From: SZUA-186 sp039714155 | GTDB taxonomy: Bacteria; Pseudomonadota; Gammaproteobacteria; UBA9214 | Assembly: GCA_039714155.1 (NCBI GenBank) | Contig: JBDLJX010000005.1 | Span: 1 to 61,312 of the forward strand | DNA length: 61,312 nt | Direction: 5' to 3' | Part shown: positions 1 through 7,220 of the stretch, one piece after another | Layout of the letters: every line of letters starts with the position of its first letter | Numbering within the stretch: the stretch's first letter is position 1 | Notes under the pieces: model-generated | The model's input: only the letters and a program-made list of their open reading frames with translations | Databases searched by the model: none | Told to the model about the DNA's origin: nothing | Program-made: the position numbers and the translations under genes

Positions 1-2
1 GG

Positions 3-350
3 TTACCATCGGTAGATCATCCAGGACGGTACCAGGATATCCGGTTCCAGCTTGTTGTAGCGGGATTCCAGTTGGCCATCGCCATCACGGTCGATCAGGT
101 AGTAGGGAAAACCATAGCCTGGTACGATCTTGACCATGTAGAGCTGGCCATTGATACGGTATTCATGGATGACATCCTTGCCACGCTTGATGATGGTGAC
201 TTCAGGTTCAAGCTCTTCTTCCTCGCCGGTGGGCGTCGGTGGCGGCGGTAGTGGTGCGTCCGGTAACGGCTGCAGTTCCGGTGGCTGTTCTGCCAGGCCG
301 GTTAACGGCACGGTCAGCAGCAGTGCGAGCAGGATTCGGTTAGAGTTCAA
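3..350 (-). CDS. DUF2782 family periplasmic protein
   Basis: Small secreted protein of unknown function. After a signal peptide (hydrophobic LLALLLTVPLTGLA) comes a proline/acid-rich linker, then the conserved core VTIIKRGKDVIHEYRINGQ...GFPYYLIDRDGDG that marks DUF2782, a family usually found beside polA in gammaproteobacteria. The reading frame is open up to 419, but that would overlap the upstream gene by 80 bases and place a charged stretch before the signal peptide. A TTG at 350 overlaps the stop region of the upstream LOG gene and gives a protein of about 115 residues with a normal signal peptide, so I prefer it. The two genes are then translationally coupled. Family assignment is fairly secure; function is unknown. 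Confidence 0.8.
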   Translation of the reverse strand: MNSNRILLALLLTVPLTGLAEQPPELQPLPDAPLPPPPTPTGEEEELEPEVTIIKRGKDVIHEYRINGQLYMVKIVPGYGFPYYLIDRDGDGQLESRYNKLEPDILVPSWMIYRW

Positions 351-1065
351 GCAGCTTTTCCTGTTCTTTTGCGGTTGGTTCGAAACTGGTGTATTCGTAG
401 TAATCAAAGATAGCATCAACCACCTCCTGTGGCTTGTCCAGTACCTTGAACAGATCCATATCCCCGGCGGAAATCGTACCCTCCCTGATCAGGGTGTCAT
501 GGAACCAGTCGATAAGGCCGGTCCAGAAATCGGACGCCACCAGTATGATCGGGATACGCCGGGTCTTGCCGGTCTGTACCAGGGTCAGGATCTCGGCCAG
601 CTCGTCGAGGGTGCCGAAACCGCCCGGCAACACGACGTAGGCCGAGGCGTACTTGACGAACATCACCTTGCGGGAAAAGAAGTGCCGGAAATTGAGGCCG
701 ATGTCCTGGTACTCGTTGCCGGCCTGTTCCATTGGCAACTGGATGTTGAGGCCGATACTGGGTGACTTGCCGGCAAAGGCACCCTTGTTGCTGGCTTCCA
801 TGATGCCCGGGCCACCGCCGCTGACGACGGCAAAGCCGGCGTCCGACAGTGCCCGTGAGATATCCTCGGCAAGGGTGTAATAGGGATGGTCCGGTGTCGT
901 GCGGGCCGAGCCGAACATGCTGACCGAGGGCTTGATATGGGCAAGGCGCTCAAAGCCCTCGACGAATTCCGCCATAATCTGGAATATCTTCCAGGATTCG
1001 CGGGTGAGCTGGGAGTCGTCCTTGGGCAGGGTACCGTGGTGTTTTTGCGGTTTGCTATCGGCCAT
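340..1065 (-). CDS. LOG family (TIGR00730-type) Rossmann-fold protein
   Basis: A 241-residue protein of the LOG/lysine-decarboxylase-like family, whose characterised members hydrolyse nucleoside 5'-monophosphates (cytokinin riboside phosphoribohydrolase activity or related). The family signatures are visible: an SGGGPGIMEA segment in the first half and the nucleotide-binding motif PGGFGTLDE in the second half. The N-terminal 50 residues are polar, as in the long proteobacterial subgroup. It lies divergently from polA and overlaps the start of the DUF2782 gene on the same strand, so the two probably form an operon. The physiological substrate cannot be told from sequence. Confidence 0.85.
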   Translation of the reverse strand: MADSKPQKHHGTLPKDDSQLTRESWKIFQIMAEFVEGFERLAHIKPSVSMFGSARTTPDHPYYTLAEDISRALSDAGFAVVSGGGPGIMEASNKGAFAGKSPSIGLNIQLPMEQAGNEYQDIGLNFRHFFSRKVMFVKYASAYVVLPGGFGTLDELAEILTLVQTGKTRRIPIILVASDFWTGLIDWFHDTLIREGTISAGDMDLFKVLDKPQEVVDAIFDYYEYTSFEPTAKEQEKLLEL

Positions 1066-1204
1066 GGATCCGGTATTGACATTGAAGGTTTGCAGCTTTC
1101 AGTGGTTGATATACGGGATAAAAACGGCGTTGATGATACCATGTTCACCCGCTGGCATCGGTTTCCCGGAATCCGGGGCCGGGTATTGATAACAAGGTTG
1201 CCTG

Positions 1205-3916
1205 ATGAACAATAAAACCGCCAAACCCCTGTTGCTGGTTGATGGCTCTTCCTACCTGTACCGGGCCTTTCATGCGCTGCCGCCACTGACCAATTCGCGC
1301 GGTGAACCGACCGGCGCGGTGTACGGCGTTATCAATATGTTGAAGCGCCTGATTGCCGACTACCAGCCGGAGCACATGGCCGTGGTGTTCGATGCGCGTG
1401 GCAAGACCTTCCGCGACGACCTGTTTGCCGAGTACAAGGCCAACCGGCCGCCGATGCCGGATGAACTGGCCGCCCAGATCGGGCCGTTGCACAGGCTGGT
1501 GCAGGCGCTGGGAATGCCGCTGTTGCAGGTGAGCGGCGTCGAGGCGGATGACGTTATCGGTACCCTCGCCCGCCAGGCCAGCGAACAGGGTATGCCAACC
1601 GTGATCTCGACCGGCGACAAGGACATGGCGCAACTGGTCGATGAGCATGTCACGCTGGTCAACACCATGTCGAACAGCAGCCTGGACCGTACCGGCGTGG
1701 TGGAAAAGTTCGGGGTACCGCCGGAACGCATCATTGACCTGCTGGCATTGATGGGCGACACCTCGGACAACATCCCCGGTATTCCCGGGGTTGGCCCAAA
1801 GACAGCCGCCAAGTGGCTCAACCAGTACGGGTCGCTGGATGCCATTATTGCCAATGCCGGTGATATCAAGGGCAAGGTCGGTGAAAGACTGCGCGACAAT
1901 CTCGACACGCTCGCCCTGTCACGCCAGCTCGCCACCATTCGGACCGACGTCGAACTCGACACCGCACCGGCACAGTTGCAGCCGGGGCCAGCGGATAACA
2001 CTGCCGTGCGCGAACTCTACCAGCGACTGGAATTCAGTCGCTGGCTGGCTGAACTCGAGGGCGAGGCAGCGGCCGTCCCAACGGCTGGCGGTACGGTGCC
2101 GGCCAGTGTTGACTACCAGACCGTACTGACCGACCAGCAACTGGAGGCATGGTTACAGAAGCTTGCCGCGGCCGAGCATTTTGCCTTCGATACCGAGACC
2201 ACCAGCCTCGATTACATGGCGGCACGCATCGTTGGCGTGTCGTTCGCGGTCGAGGCGGGCTCGGCTGCCTATGTGCCGCTGGCGCATGACTATCCGGGCG
2301 CGCCGGACCAACTGGGGCACGATGCGGTACTGGATAAACTGCGGCCGCTGCTTGAAAGTAATGAGCACAAGAAAATTGGTCATCACCTTAAATATGACAG
2401 AAATGTATTGGCAAATCATAACATTATCCTGTCAGGTATTGAGTTCGACAGCATGCTGGAGTCCTACGTGCTGGACAGCACGGCGACTCGCCACGACATG
2501 GATTCCGTTGCCCTGAAATACCTCGGTCATACCAATATCAAGTACGAAGACGTTGCCGGCAAGGGGGCAAAACAGCTTGGCTTCAATGAGGTGCCGGTGG
2601 AGACGGCCGCGCCCTATGCCGCCGAGGATGCCGACATCACCCTGCGCCTGCACCAGGCCATGTGGCCAAAACTGGTGGCCACAGCCGGGCTTGAAGACAT
2701 CTACCGCAACATCGAACTGCCATTGCTGGCGGTGCTGTCCGACATGGAGCAGGCCGGTGTTGCTGTCGATACCGGCATGCTGCTCACCCAGAGCGGCGAA
2801 CTGGCCAGCCGCATTCTGGAAATCGAACAGGAGGCCCACCGCGAGGCCGGCCAGCCGTTCAACCTCGGTTCACCCAAGCAGATCCAGGAGATTCTGTTCG
2901 ACAAGCTGCAGTTGCCGGTACTGGCAAAAACACCGAAGGGTGCGCCATCGACGGCCGAAAATACGTTGCAGGAACTGGCGCTGGACTACCCGTTGCCACG
3001 GCTGATCCTCGACTGGCGGTCCTTCAGCAAGCTCAAGTCCACCTACACCGACAAGCTGCCGGAACAGGTCAACCCGGACACCGGCCGGGTGCATACCTCC
3101 TATCACCAGGCAGTCGCGGCCACCGGGCGGCTGTCTTCATCCGATCCGAACCTGCAGAACATCCCGGTGCGCACCGAAGAAGGCCGCCGCATCCGCCAGG
3201 CGTTCGTGGCAAAGCCCGGTTGCAAGTTGCTGGCGGCCGATTATTCCCAGATCGAGCTGCGTATCATGGCGCACCTGTCCTCGGATGCCGGCCTGTTGAA
3301 GGCCTTCGCCGAGGAGGCGGATGTCCATCGCGCCACGGCAGCCGAGGTGTTTGGTGTGACGCCCGAGGCCGTCACCGGCGAACAGCGCCGCTCGGCCAAG
3401 GCCATCAACTTTGGCCTGATCTACGGTATGTCTGCGTTTGGGCTGGCAAAACAGCTGGGTATCCCGCGAGGTGCGGCACAGGAATATATCGATCTGTATT
3501 TCGCGCGTTACCCGGGGGTGAAGGACTACATGGAGGCCACACGGGCGCAGGCGCGCGAGCAAGGTTACGTCGAGACGGTATTCGGTCGCCGCCTGTACCT
3601 GCCGGAAATCCGCTCACGCAACGGCCAGCGCCGTGCCGCAGCCGAACGTACCGCCATCAATGCGCCCATGCAGGGCACGGCGGCGGACATCATCAAACGG
3701 GCCATGATCAGCCTGCATGGCTGGATCAGCACCCAGGACACACTCGCGATCACCATGATCATGCAGGTGCACGACGAGTTGGTCTTTGAAATCGTCACGG
3801 ATGATATTGATGCGGCGCGTGGGCCGATCGGGCAGCATATGGTCGCGGCGGCGCAGTTGAAGGTGCCGTTGGTGGTGGATATCGGCACCGGTTCCAACTG
3901 GGACGAAGCGCACTAG
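1205..3916 (+). CDS. polA: DNA polymerase I
   Basis: A 903-residue family A DNA polymerase of normal length, acting in Okazaki fragment maturation and excision repair. Three domains are visible in order: the 5'-3' exonuclease (residues 1 to about 300, with GVEADDVIG and the helix-hairpin-helix GDTSDNIPGIPGVGPKTA), a 3'-5' proofreading exonuclease with its DxE intact (D329, E331 in FAFDTETTSLDY), and the polymerase with motif A DYSQIELR (D679), motif B RRSAKAINFGLIYG and motif C QVHDELVF (H856, D857). The proofreading domain therefore looks active. An AAGG sequence lies 7 bases before the ATG. The downstream polA-sRNA-engB order is a classic gammaproteobacterial arrangement. Confidence 0.98.
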   Translation: MNNKTAKPLLLVDGSSYLYRAFHALPPLTNSRGEPTGAVYGVINMLKRLIADYQPEHMAVVFDARGKTFRDDLFAEYKANRPPMPDELAAQIGPLHRLVQALGMPLLQVSGVEADDVIGTLARQASEQGMPTVISTGDKDMAQLVDEHVTLVNTMSNSSLDRTGVVEKFGVPPERIIDLLALMGDTSDNIPGIPGVGPKTAAKWLNQYGSLDAIIANAGDIKGKVGERLRDNLDTLALSRQLATIRTDVELDTAPAQLQPGPADNTAVRELYQRLEFSRWLAELEGEAAAVPTAGGTVPASVDYQTVLTDQQLEAWLQKLAAAEHFAFDTETTSLDYMAARIVGVSFAVEAGSAAYVPLAHDYPGAPDQLGHDAVLDKLRPLLESNEHKKIGHHLKYDRNVLANHNIILSGIEFDSMLESYVLDSTATRHDMDSVALKYLGHTNIKYEDVAGKGAKQLGFNEVPVETAAPYAAEDADITLRLHQAMWPKLVATAGLEDIYRNIELPLLAVLSDMEQAGVAVDTGMLLTQSGELASRILEIEQEAHREAGQPFNLGSPKQIQEILFDKLQLPVLAKTPKGAPSTAENTLQELALDYPLPRLILDWRSFSKLKSTYTDKLPEQVNPDTGRVHTSYHQAVAATGRLSSSDPNLQNIPVRTEEGRRIRQAFVAKPGCKLLAADYSQIELRIMAHLSSDAGLLKAFAEEADVHRATAAEVFGVTPEAVTGEQRRSAKAINFGLIYGMSAFGLAKQLGIPRGAAQEYIDLYFARYPGVKDYMEATRAQAREQGYVETVFGRRLYLPEIRSRNGQRRAAAERTAINAPMQGTAADIIKRAMISLHGWISTQDTLAITMIMQVHDELVFEIVTDDIDAARGPIGQHMVAAAQLKVPLVVDIGTGSNWDEAH

Positions 3917-3924
3917 CATAATCG

Positions 3925-3955
3925 GTAGCCCGAATGGAGCGAAGCGGAATCCGGG
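3925..3955. repeat. REP-like element (TAGCCCGGAT family), short copy
   Basis: A short imperfect palindrome starting GTAGCCCGAATGGAG and ending AATCCGGG lies just after the polA stop. A near-identical copy is at 55505-55536 and a longer composite version at 47145-47227. This is a common type of dispersed intergenic repeat in proteobacteria. Its position right after polA may let it work as an mRNA end stabiliser. Confidence 0.6.
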
Positions 3956-4159
3956 AATGTGTTTTACAGCGGCTGCCCCGACTTTTGCACCATTGCACAT
4001 CCTGAATTCCTGGAAAAGCGCAAAATCAGGTATAGCCTGAACAAACGTAAATTATAATTATTTGTTATAATTGTATATTAAATTAGTTAATACTATAAAT
4101 ATAGTGAAAACACTAAATTATATGGTAATTCATTAAGCCTAATAGTTATCCCTTTGGGC

Positions 4160-4307
4160 ACTGAACTTTTCCGCTAAAGCCCAGTCATATTTCATGAGTA
4201 CGCAAGTACTCACCCGCTCCCTCCCTGAGCGGGCATTCCTCCTACCCGGCTGGATGGTCGGGTATTTTTAAAAACCCGGCATCCTCCCCCTTTGCCGGGT
4301 TTTTTTT
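4160..4307 (+). ncRNA. Candidate small RNA between polA and engB (Spot 42/ErsA position) with three CCTCC motifs
   Basis: No protein gene lies between polA and engB, but the final 115 bases are densely structured. Hairpin 1 is 4195-4212 (7-bp stem closing a GCAA tetraloop). Hairpin 2 is 4213-4233 (7-bp perfect stem, loop CCTCCCT). Hairpin 3 is 4243-4264 (TACCCG/CGGGTA, followed by five Ts). Hairpin 4 is 4272-4302 (10-bp perfect stem, loop TCCTCCCCCTT, followed by a run of Ts to 4307), a strong rho-independent terminator. CCTCC occurs three times, each in a predicted unpaired position: the loop of hairpin 2, the linker at 4238-4242 and the terminator loop. Known biology: E. coli Spot 42 and P. 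aeruginosa ErsA lie in this same gap. The 5' end is not determined; the AT-rich stretch 4040-4150 upstream probably holds the promoter. The sequence itself does not resemble Spot 42 as I recall it. Confidence 0.7.
4272..4307 (+). terminator. Rho-independent terminator of the candidate small RNA
   Basis: A 10-bp perfect stem (AAACCCGGCA with TGCCGGGTTT) closes an 11-base loop and is followed by consecutive Ts to 4307. It points away from polA and toward the engB 3' end, so it could also insulate engB transcription from the opposite strand. Confidence 0.85.
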
Positions 4308-4320
4308 GCCCATATCCCGA

Positions 4321-4926
4321 CTACCCCTCCACCACCTCAAACCACTGGTCCAGCACTGCATGGGCTTCCTCTGTACCGTCTTTTTTCAGTGCGGAGAACA
4401 GTTGCACACTGGCATCGGGATGGATTTCCGCCATGGCCTTGCGGACTGACAGCAGGGTTGCCCTGGCCGGCCCGCGCTTCAACTTGTCGGCCTTGGTCAA
4501 TAGCACGTGGGCAGGCAGACCGGCGACATGACACCAGCCCAGCACCTGCCGGTCGAATTCCTTCATTGGGTGGCGGATGTCCATGAGCAGGATGACTCCA
4601 ACCAGTGAACGGCGGGTTTCCAGATAACGGCTAATGTGGCGGCGCCATTCGACCTGCATCTTCTTGGACACCCTGGCATAGCCATAACCCGGCAGGTCAA
4701 CGAGCCGGCGCGTGTCATCGAGGCTGAAAAACACGATCTGCCGGGTGCGGCCCGGTGCTTTACTGGTGCGTGCCAGTGAACTTTGACGGGTAATGACATT
4801 CAGGGCGCTGGACTTGCCGGCATTGGAGCGACCGGCGAAGGCGACTTCCAGGCCCTCATCGGCAGGCGCCTGGCGCGGCTCCGGCACACTCATAAGAAAG
4901 CGGGCTTGTTGATAAAGTTTTGACAT
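4321..4926 (-). CDS. engB: Ribosome biogenesis GTP-binding protein EngB (YihA/YsxC)
   Basis: A GTPase of about 201 residues that assists large ribosomal subunit assembly. G-motifs are visible: P-loop GRSNAGKSS, G3 DLPGYGYA, and G4 TKAD. The N-terminus MSKLYQQARFLMSV is typical of the family. The frame is open 21 codons further upstream, but that extension is encoded by a dispersed hairpin repeat (4933-4989) and has no family similarity, so the ATG at 4926 is the start, with AGGA about 2-5 bases upstream. The 5' leader therefore contains the hairpin repeat. Length and motifs are normal. Confidence 0.95.
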   Translation of the reverse strand: MSKLYQQARFLMSVPEPRQAPADEGLEVAFAGRSNAGKSSALNVITRQSSLARTSKAPGRTRQIVFFSLDDTRRLVDLPGYGYARVSKKMQVEWRRHISRYLETRRSLVGVILLMDIRHPMKEFDRQVLGWCHVAGLPAHVLLTKADKLKRGPARATLLSVRKAMAEIHPDASVQLFSALKKDGTEEAHAVLDQWFEVVEG

Positions 4927-4932
4927 ATCCTG

Positions 4933-4989
4933 GTGCTCTATCCATGTGATAATTACGGATTCTGCGCAATTATCACATGGATAGAGCAC
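4933..4989. repeat. Palindromic hairpin repeat, copy 1 of 3 (22-bp arms)
   Basis: Two perfect inverted 22-base arms (4933-4954 and 4968-4989; core GCTCTATCCATGTGATAATT) flank a 13-base loop. Copies 2 and 3 are at 5819-5873 and 22257-22306. The arms are nearly identical between copies while the loops differ, so the stem is what is conserved. This copy lies between the divergent engB and cytochrome c4 genes, inside the engB leader. Confidence 0.9.
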
Positions 4990-5206
4990 TGGTAGACTCG
5001 AGTCTGGTCAGAATGAAAACCCGTTGTGATTATGCACCAGTATGGTGCGAATGACCGGTTTCAGTTGACCCTCTGACGCTCGGCTGGTATACAAGACACC
5101 CCTTTTTTTACCGGTATGCCGGCAGGTTAAGCCACTGTGCATGCCAACACACACTGACGATGTAGCGTGTGCCGGGTTTGCACACGGCAACAGGAGTTGA
5201 ACCATT

Positions 5207-5818
5207 ATGAAAAACTGGCTGGTGATAACCCTTGGACTTCTGCTTTCTACCGTGACGCTATCCGCACAGACAGCCGGCGATCCTGACGCCGGCAAGACAA
5301 AATCCGCCAGTTGTGCTGCCTGCCACGGTCCGGACGGCAACAGTGTCAATCCGGAATGGCCCAAACTGGCCGGCCAGCACGAGGACTACCTCGTCAAGCA
5401 GCTGAGCTATTTCAAACACGGCGAGCGTGATAATGTCACCATGTCCGGCTTGGCAGCCGGTCTCACCGATGAGGATCGCATCGATCTGGCGGCCTTTTAC
5501 GCCAGCCAGAAAGCCACCATCGGTGCGGCAGACCCGGAACTGGTAGAACTGGGACAGAAGATCTATCGCAGCGGTAATGCCGAGAGCGGTGTTGCACCGT
5601 GTATGGGCTGTCACGGCCCGAATGGCGCCGGCAATCCGGCCTCCGATTACCCGGCGCTGCGTGGCCAGCATGCCAGGTATGTCGAGAACCAGCTGCACGG
5701 TTTTGCCAGTGGCACGCGTCACAGTGAACAGGCCAAGGTGATGATGCAGTTACTGGCATCACGCATGACCAACCGTGAAATCCAGGCAGTCGCCAGTTAT
5801 ATCCAGGGACTGCACTAA
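5207..5818 (+). CDS. Cytochrome c4-like dihaem cytochrome
   Basis: A 203-residue periplasmic dihaem cytochrome c. A signal peptide (MKNWLVITLGLLLSTVTLSA) precedes two c-type domains of about 90 residues each, with haem-binding motifs SCAACHG and PCMGCHG. Axial methionines are likely in NVTMSGLAAGL and VMMQLLASRMT. This is the architecture of cytochrome c4, an electron carrier to terminal oxidases. It sits between engB and dsbA, the usual place for this gene in pseudomonads and relatives. AGGAG lies upstream of the ATG. The hairpin repeat begins immediately after its stop codon. Confidence 0.92.
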   Translation: MKNWLVITLGLLLSTVTLSAQTAGDPDAGKTKSASCAACHGPDGNSVNPEWPKLAGQHEDYLVKQLSYFKHGERDNVTMSGLAAGLTDEDRIDLAAFYASQKATIGAADPELVELGQKIYRSGNAESGVAPCMGCHGPNGAGNPASDYPALRGQHARYVENQLHGFASGTRHSEQAKVMMQLLASRMTNREIQAVASYIQGLH

Positions 5819-5873
5819 GTGCTCTATCCATGTGATAATTGCTGAATCCGTAATTATCACATGGATAGAGCAC
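5819..5873. repeat. Palindromic hairpin repeat, copy 2 of 3
   Basis: Perfect 22-base inverted arms at 5819-5840 and 5852-5873 with an 11-base loop. The left arm begins at the base after the cytochrome c4 stop codon, so this copy may form the 3' end of that mRNA. There is no T-run, so it is not a standard terminator. Confidence 0.9.
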
Positions 5874-5961
5874 TAACCGGCCCCGCCCCGGGGCCGTATC
5901 CAGTGGCCAACCCATCACCCGATATATCAGGTTGCGCCCTTGTCCAGCCGCACAGTAACAG

Positions 5962-6128
5962 CTAGCCCGCATTTCTCACCACGATGACGAGCCCTCGCTT
6001 GATCTTTGAATCCACAGCGCATTTTCTTCAGTCGGAAATACAGTCCGTATTCCGCTCCTTCAGAAAATCCGCTGTGAATCCAAATCTCTGCGCGATCATC
6101 TCGCCCCGTGGTGAGAAGTGCGGGCTAG
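5962..6128. mobile_element. 167-bp MITE-like element, full copy A
   Basis: The element has 19-bp terminal inverted repeats (CTAGCCCGCATTTCTCACC at the left, complement of GGTGAGAAGTGCGGGCTAG at the right, one mismatch) and an internal partial palindrome around CTTTGAATCCACAG/CTGTGAATCCAAAT. A second copy of exactly the same length is at 55544-55710 with only a few differences, and a 76-bp internally deleted copy is at 13200-13275. No transposase is encoded, so it would be moved in trans. The conserved termini and internal deletion are typical of MITEs. Confidence 0.8.
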
Positions 6129-6137
6129 GCCCCGGCA

Positions 6138-6476
6138 TTCGGCTGGTACACTGTTGCTGGCATTCTTTGGTTCCATGAATCTGGCCACACCCTGCTGGCC
6201 GGTAGTTACGCGGAACTGTTGACGAAAAACGGTGTCGATTTCTCACAGGGTATTGCCGCGGCCGATACGCAGTTTTTTGCTGCTGCGGTCAATGCCATCG
6301 CCACCATCGGCAATTACGGCTCGCCGTTTTTTGCCCCGTTGAAGGCCTTCGAGCATGTCCAGTCGACCGGTCTGCAGATCGCCAGGGCAGCCGGCAAGAC
6401 ACGGGTTTATTTTGGCTTTGCCTTCCCTGGCGTTAATATATTCCTGTCAGGGTTGCATTCCTGCAGGGAACTGTAA
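6138..6476 (+). pseudogene. Unrecognised gene remnant directly downstream of the MITE
   Basis: From about 6155 an open frame reads protein-like sequence (FHESGHTLLAGSYAEL, then GIAAADTQFFAAAVNAIATI) up to a TAA at 6474-6476. A 64-85 residue ORF could start at an internal alternative codon, but there is no convincing ribosome site and no full-length upstream part. The MITE ends at 6128, right where the missing 5' part would be. I do not recognise the family. It is best treated as the 3' remnant of a gene cut by the insertion or a deletion. Confidence 0.35.
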
Positions 6477-6507
6477 CTGGTTTCAGAAATAATACGGAGA
6501 AGTGAAT

Positions 6508-7161
6508 ATGAAATTCTTGCGTTATTGGCTGACGGCATTATTTGTCCTGATGTTCATGGCTGCGCCGCTGCATGCAGCGCAATTCATTGAAGGTAAACAG
6601 TACCTGCGGTTGTCAACGCCGCAGCCGACCTCGGATCCGAGCAGGATCGAGGTCGTGGAGCTGTTCTGGTACGGCTGCTCGCACTGCTTCACTCTCGAGC
6701 CGTATATCCAGCAGTGGCTGGAGACCAAGCCCAATGACGTGGTATTCGTGCGCCTGCCGGCCATCGTCGGTCCGGGCTGGGAGTTGCTGGCCAAGGCCTA
6801 TTACACCGCCGAGCTGCTGGGTGTGCTGGATACGATGCACCCGGAACTGTTCGATGCCATTCACGAGAAGGGCCAGACGATCAGGGATGTTGACGCATTA
6901 CGGGACTTTTTTGTCAGCCATGGTGTTTCCGCGGATGATTTCAACAATACCTTCAACTCGTTTGCCGTGTCGGTAAAGATAAACAATGCCAAGCTCATGA
7001 CCCGTCGCTACGCTATCACCGGCGTGCCGACCGTCATCATCAATGGCCAGTTCAGTACCGGTGGCCGCCAGGCCGGCAGCAATGCCAACATCATCAAGGT
7101 GGTGGATTACCTGGTTGAGCAGGAGCGTGCCGGTATGTCAGCGGTCGCCAAAACACCGTAG
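6508..7161 (+). CDS. dsbA: Thiol:disulfide interchange protein DsbA
   Basis: A 217-residue periplasmic oxidase that introduces disulfide bonds. A signal peptide (RYWLTALFVLMFMAAPLHA) is followed by a thioredoxin fold with the active site WYGCSHCFTLEP and the cis-proline loop ITGVPTVIING. The active-site dipeptide is Ser-His where DsbA commonly has Pro-His. GGAG lies 8 bases before the ATG at 6508; a GTG two codons earlier is too close to that site. It follows cytochrome c4, as in pseudomonads; the haem cytochromes here are likely clients of the periplasmic thiol system. Confidence 0.93.
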   Translation: MKFLRYWLTALFVLMFMAAPLHAAQFIEGKQYLRLSTPQPTSDPSRIEVVELFWYGCSHCFTLEPYIQQWLETKPNDVVFVRLPAIVGPGWELLAKAYYTAELLGVLDTMHPELFDAIHEKGQTIRDVDALRDFFVSHGVSADDFNNTFNSFAVSVKINNAKLMTRRYAITGVPTVIINGQFSTGGRQAGSNANIIKVVDYLVEQERAGMSAVAKTP

Positions 7162-7220
7162 TCTGCCAGGTACTGCATGCATACCGGCACGCGGGCGGCT
7201 GCTGCTGCCCATAAACAGCC

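Noticed and set aside
4927..4989. N-terminal extension of EngB
   Set aside because: The extra 21 codons are translated from the hairpin repeat, and the same peptide appears from the other repeat copies.
5819..5873. Calling the hairpin repeat a simple transcription terminator
   Set aside because: No T-run follows on either strand, and the same stem occurs in a gene leader (4933-4989), where a terminator would block engB expression.
5984..6178. Short open frame inside the MITE-like element
   Set aside because: It recurs in the second copy at 55566 because the element sequence is repeated, not because it is coding; too short for a transposase and without motifs.
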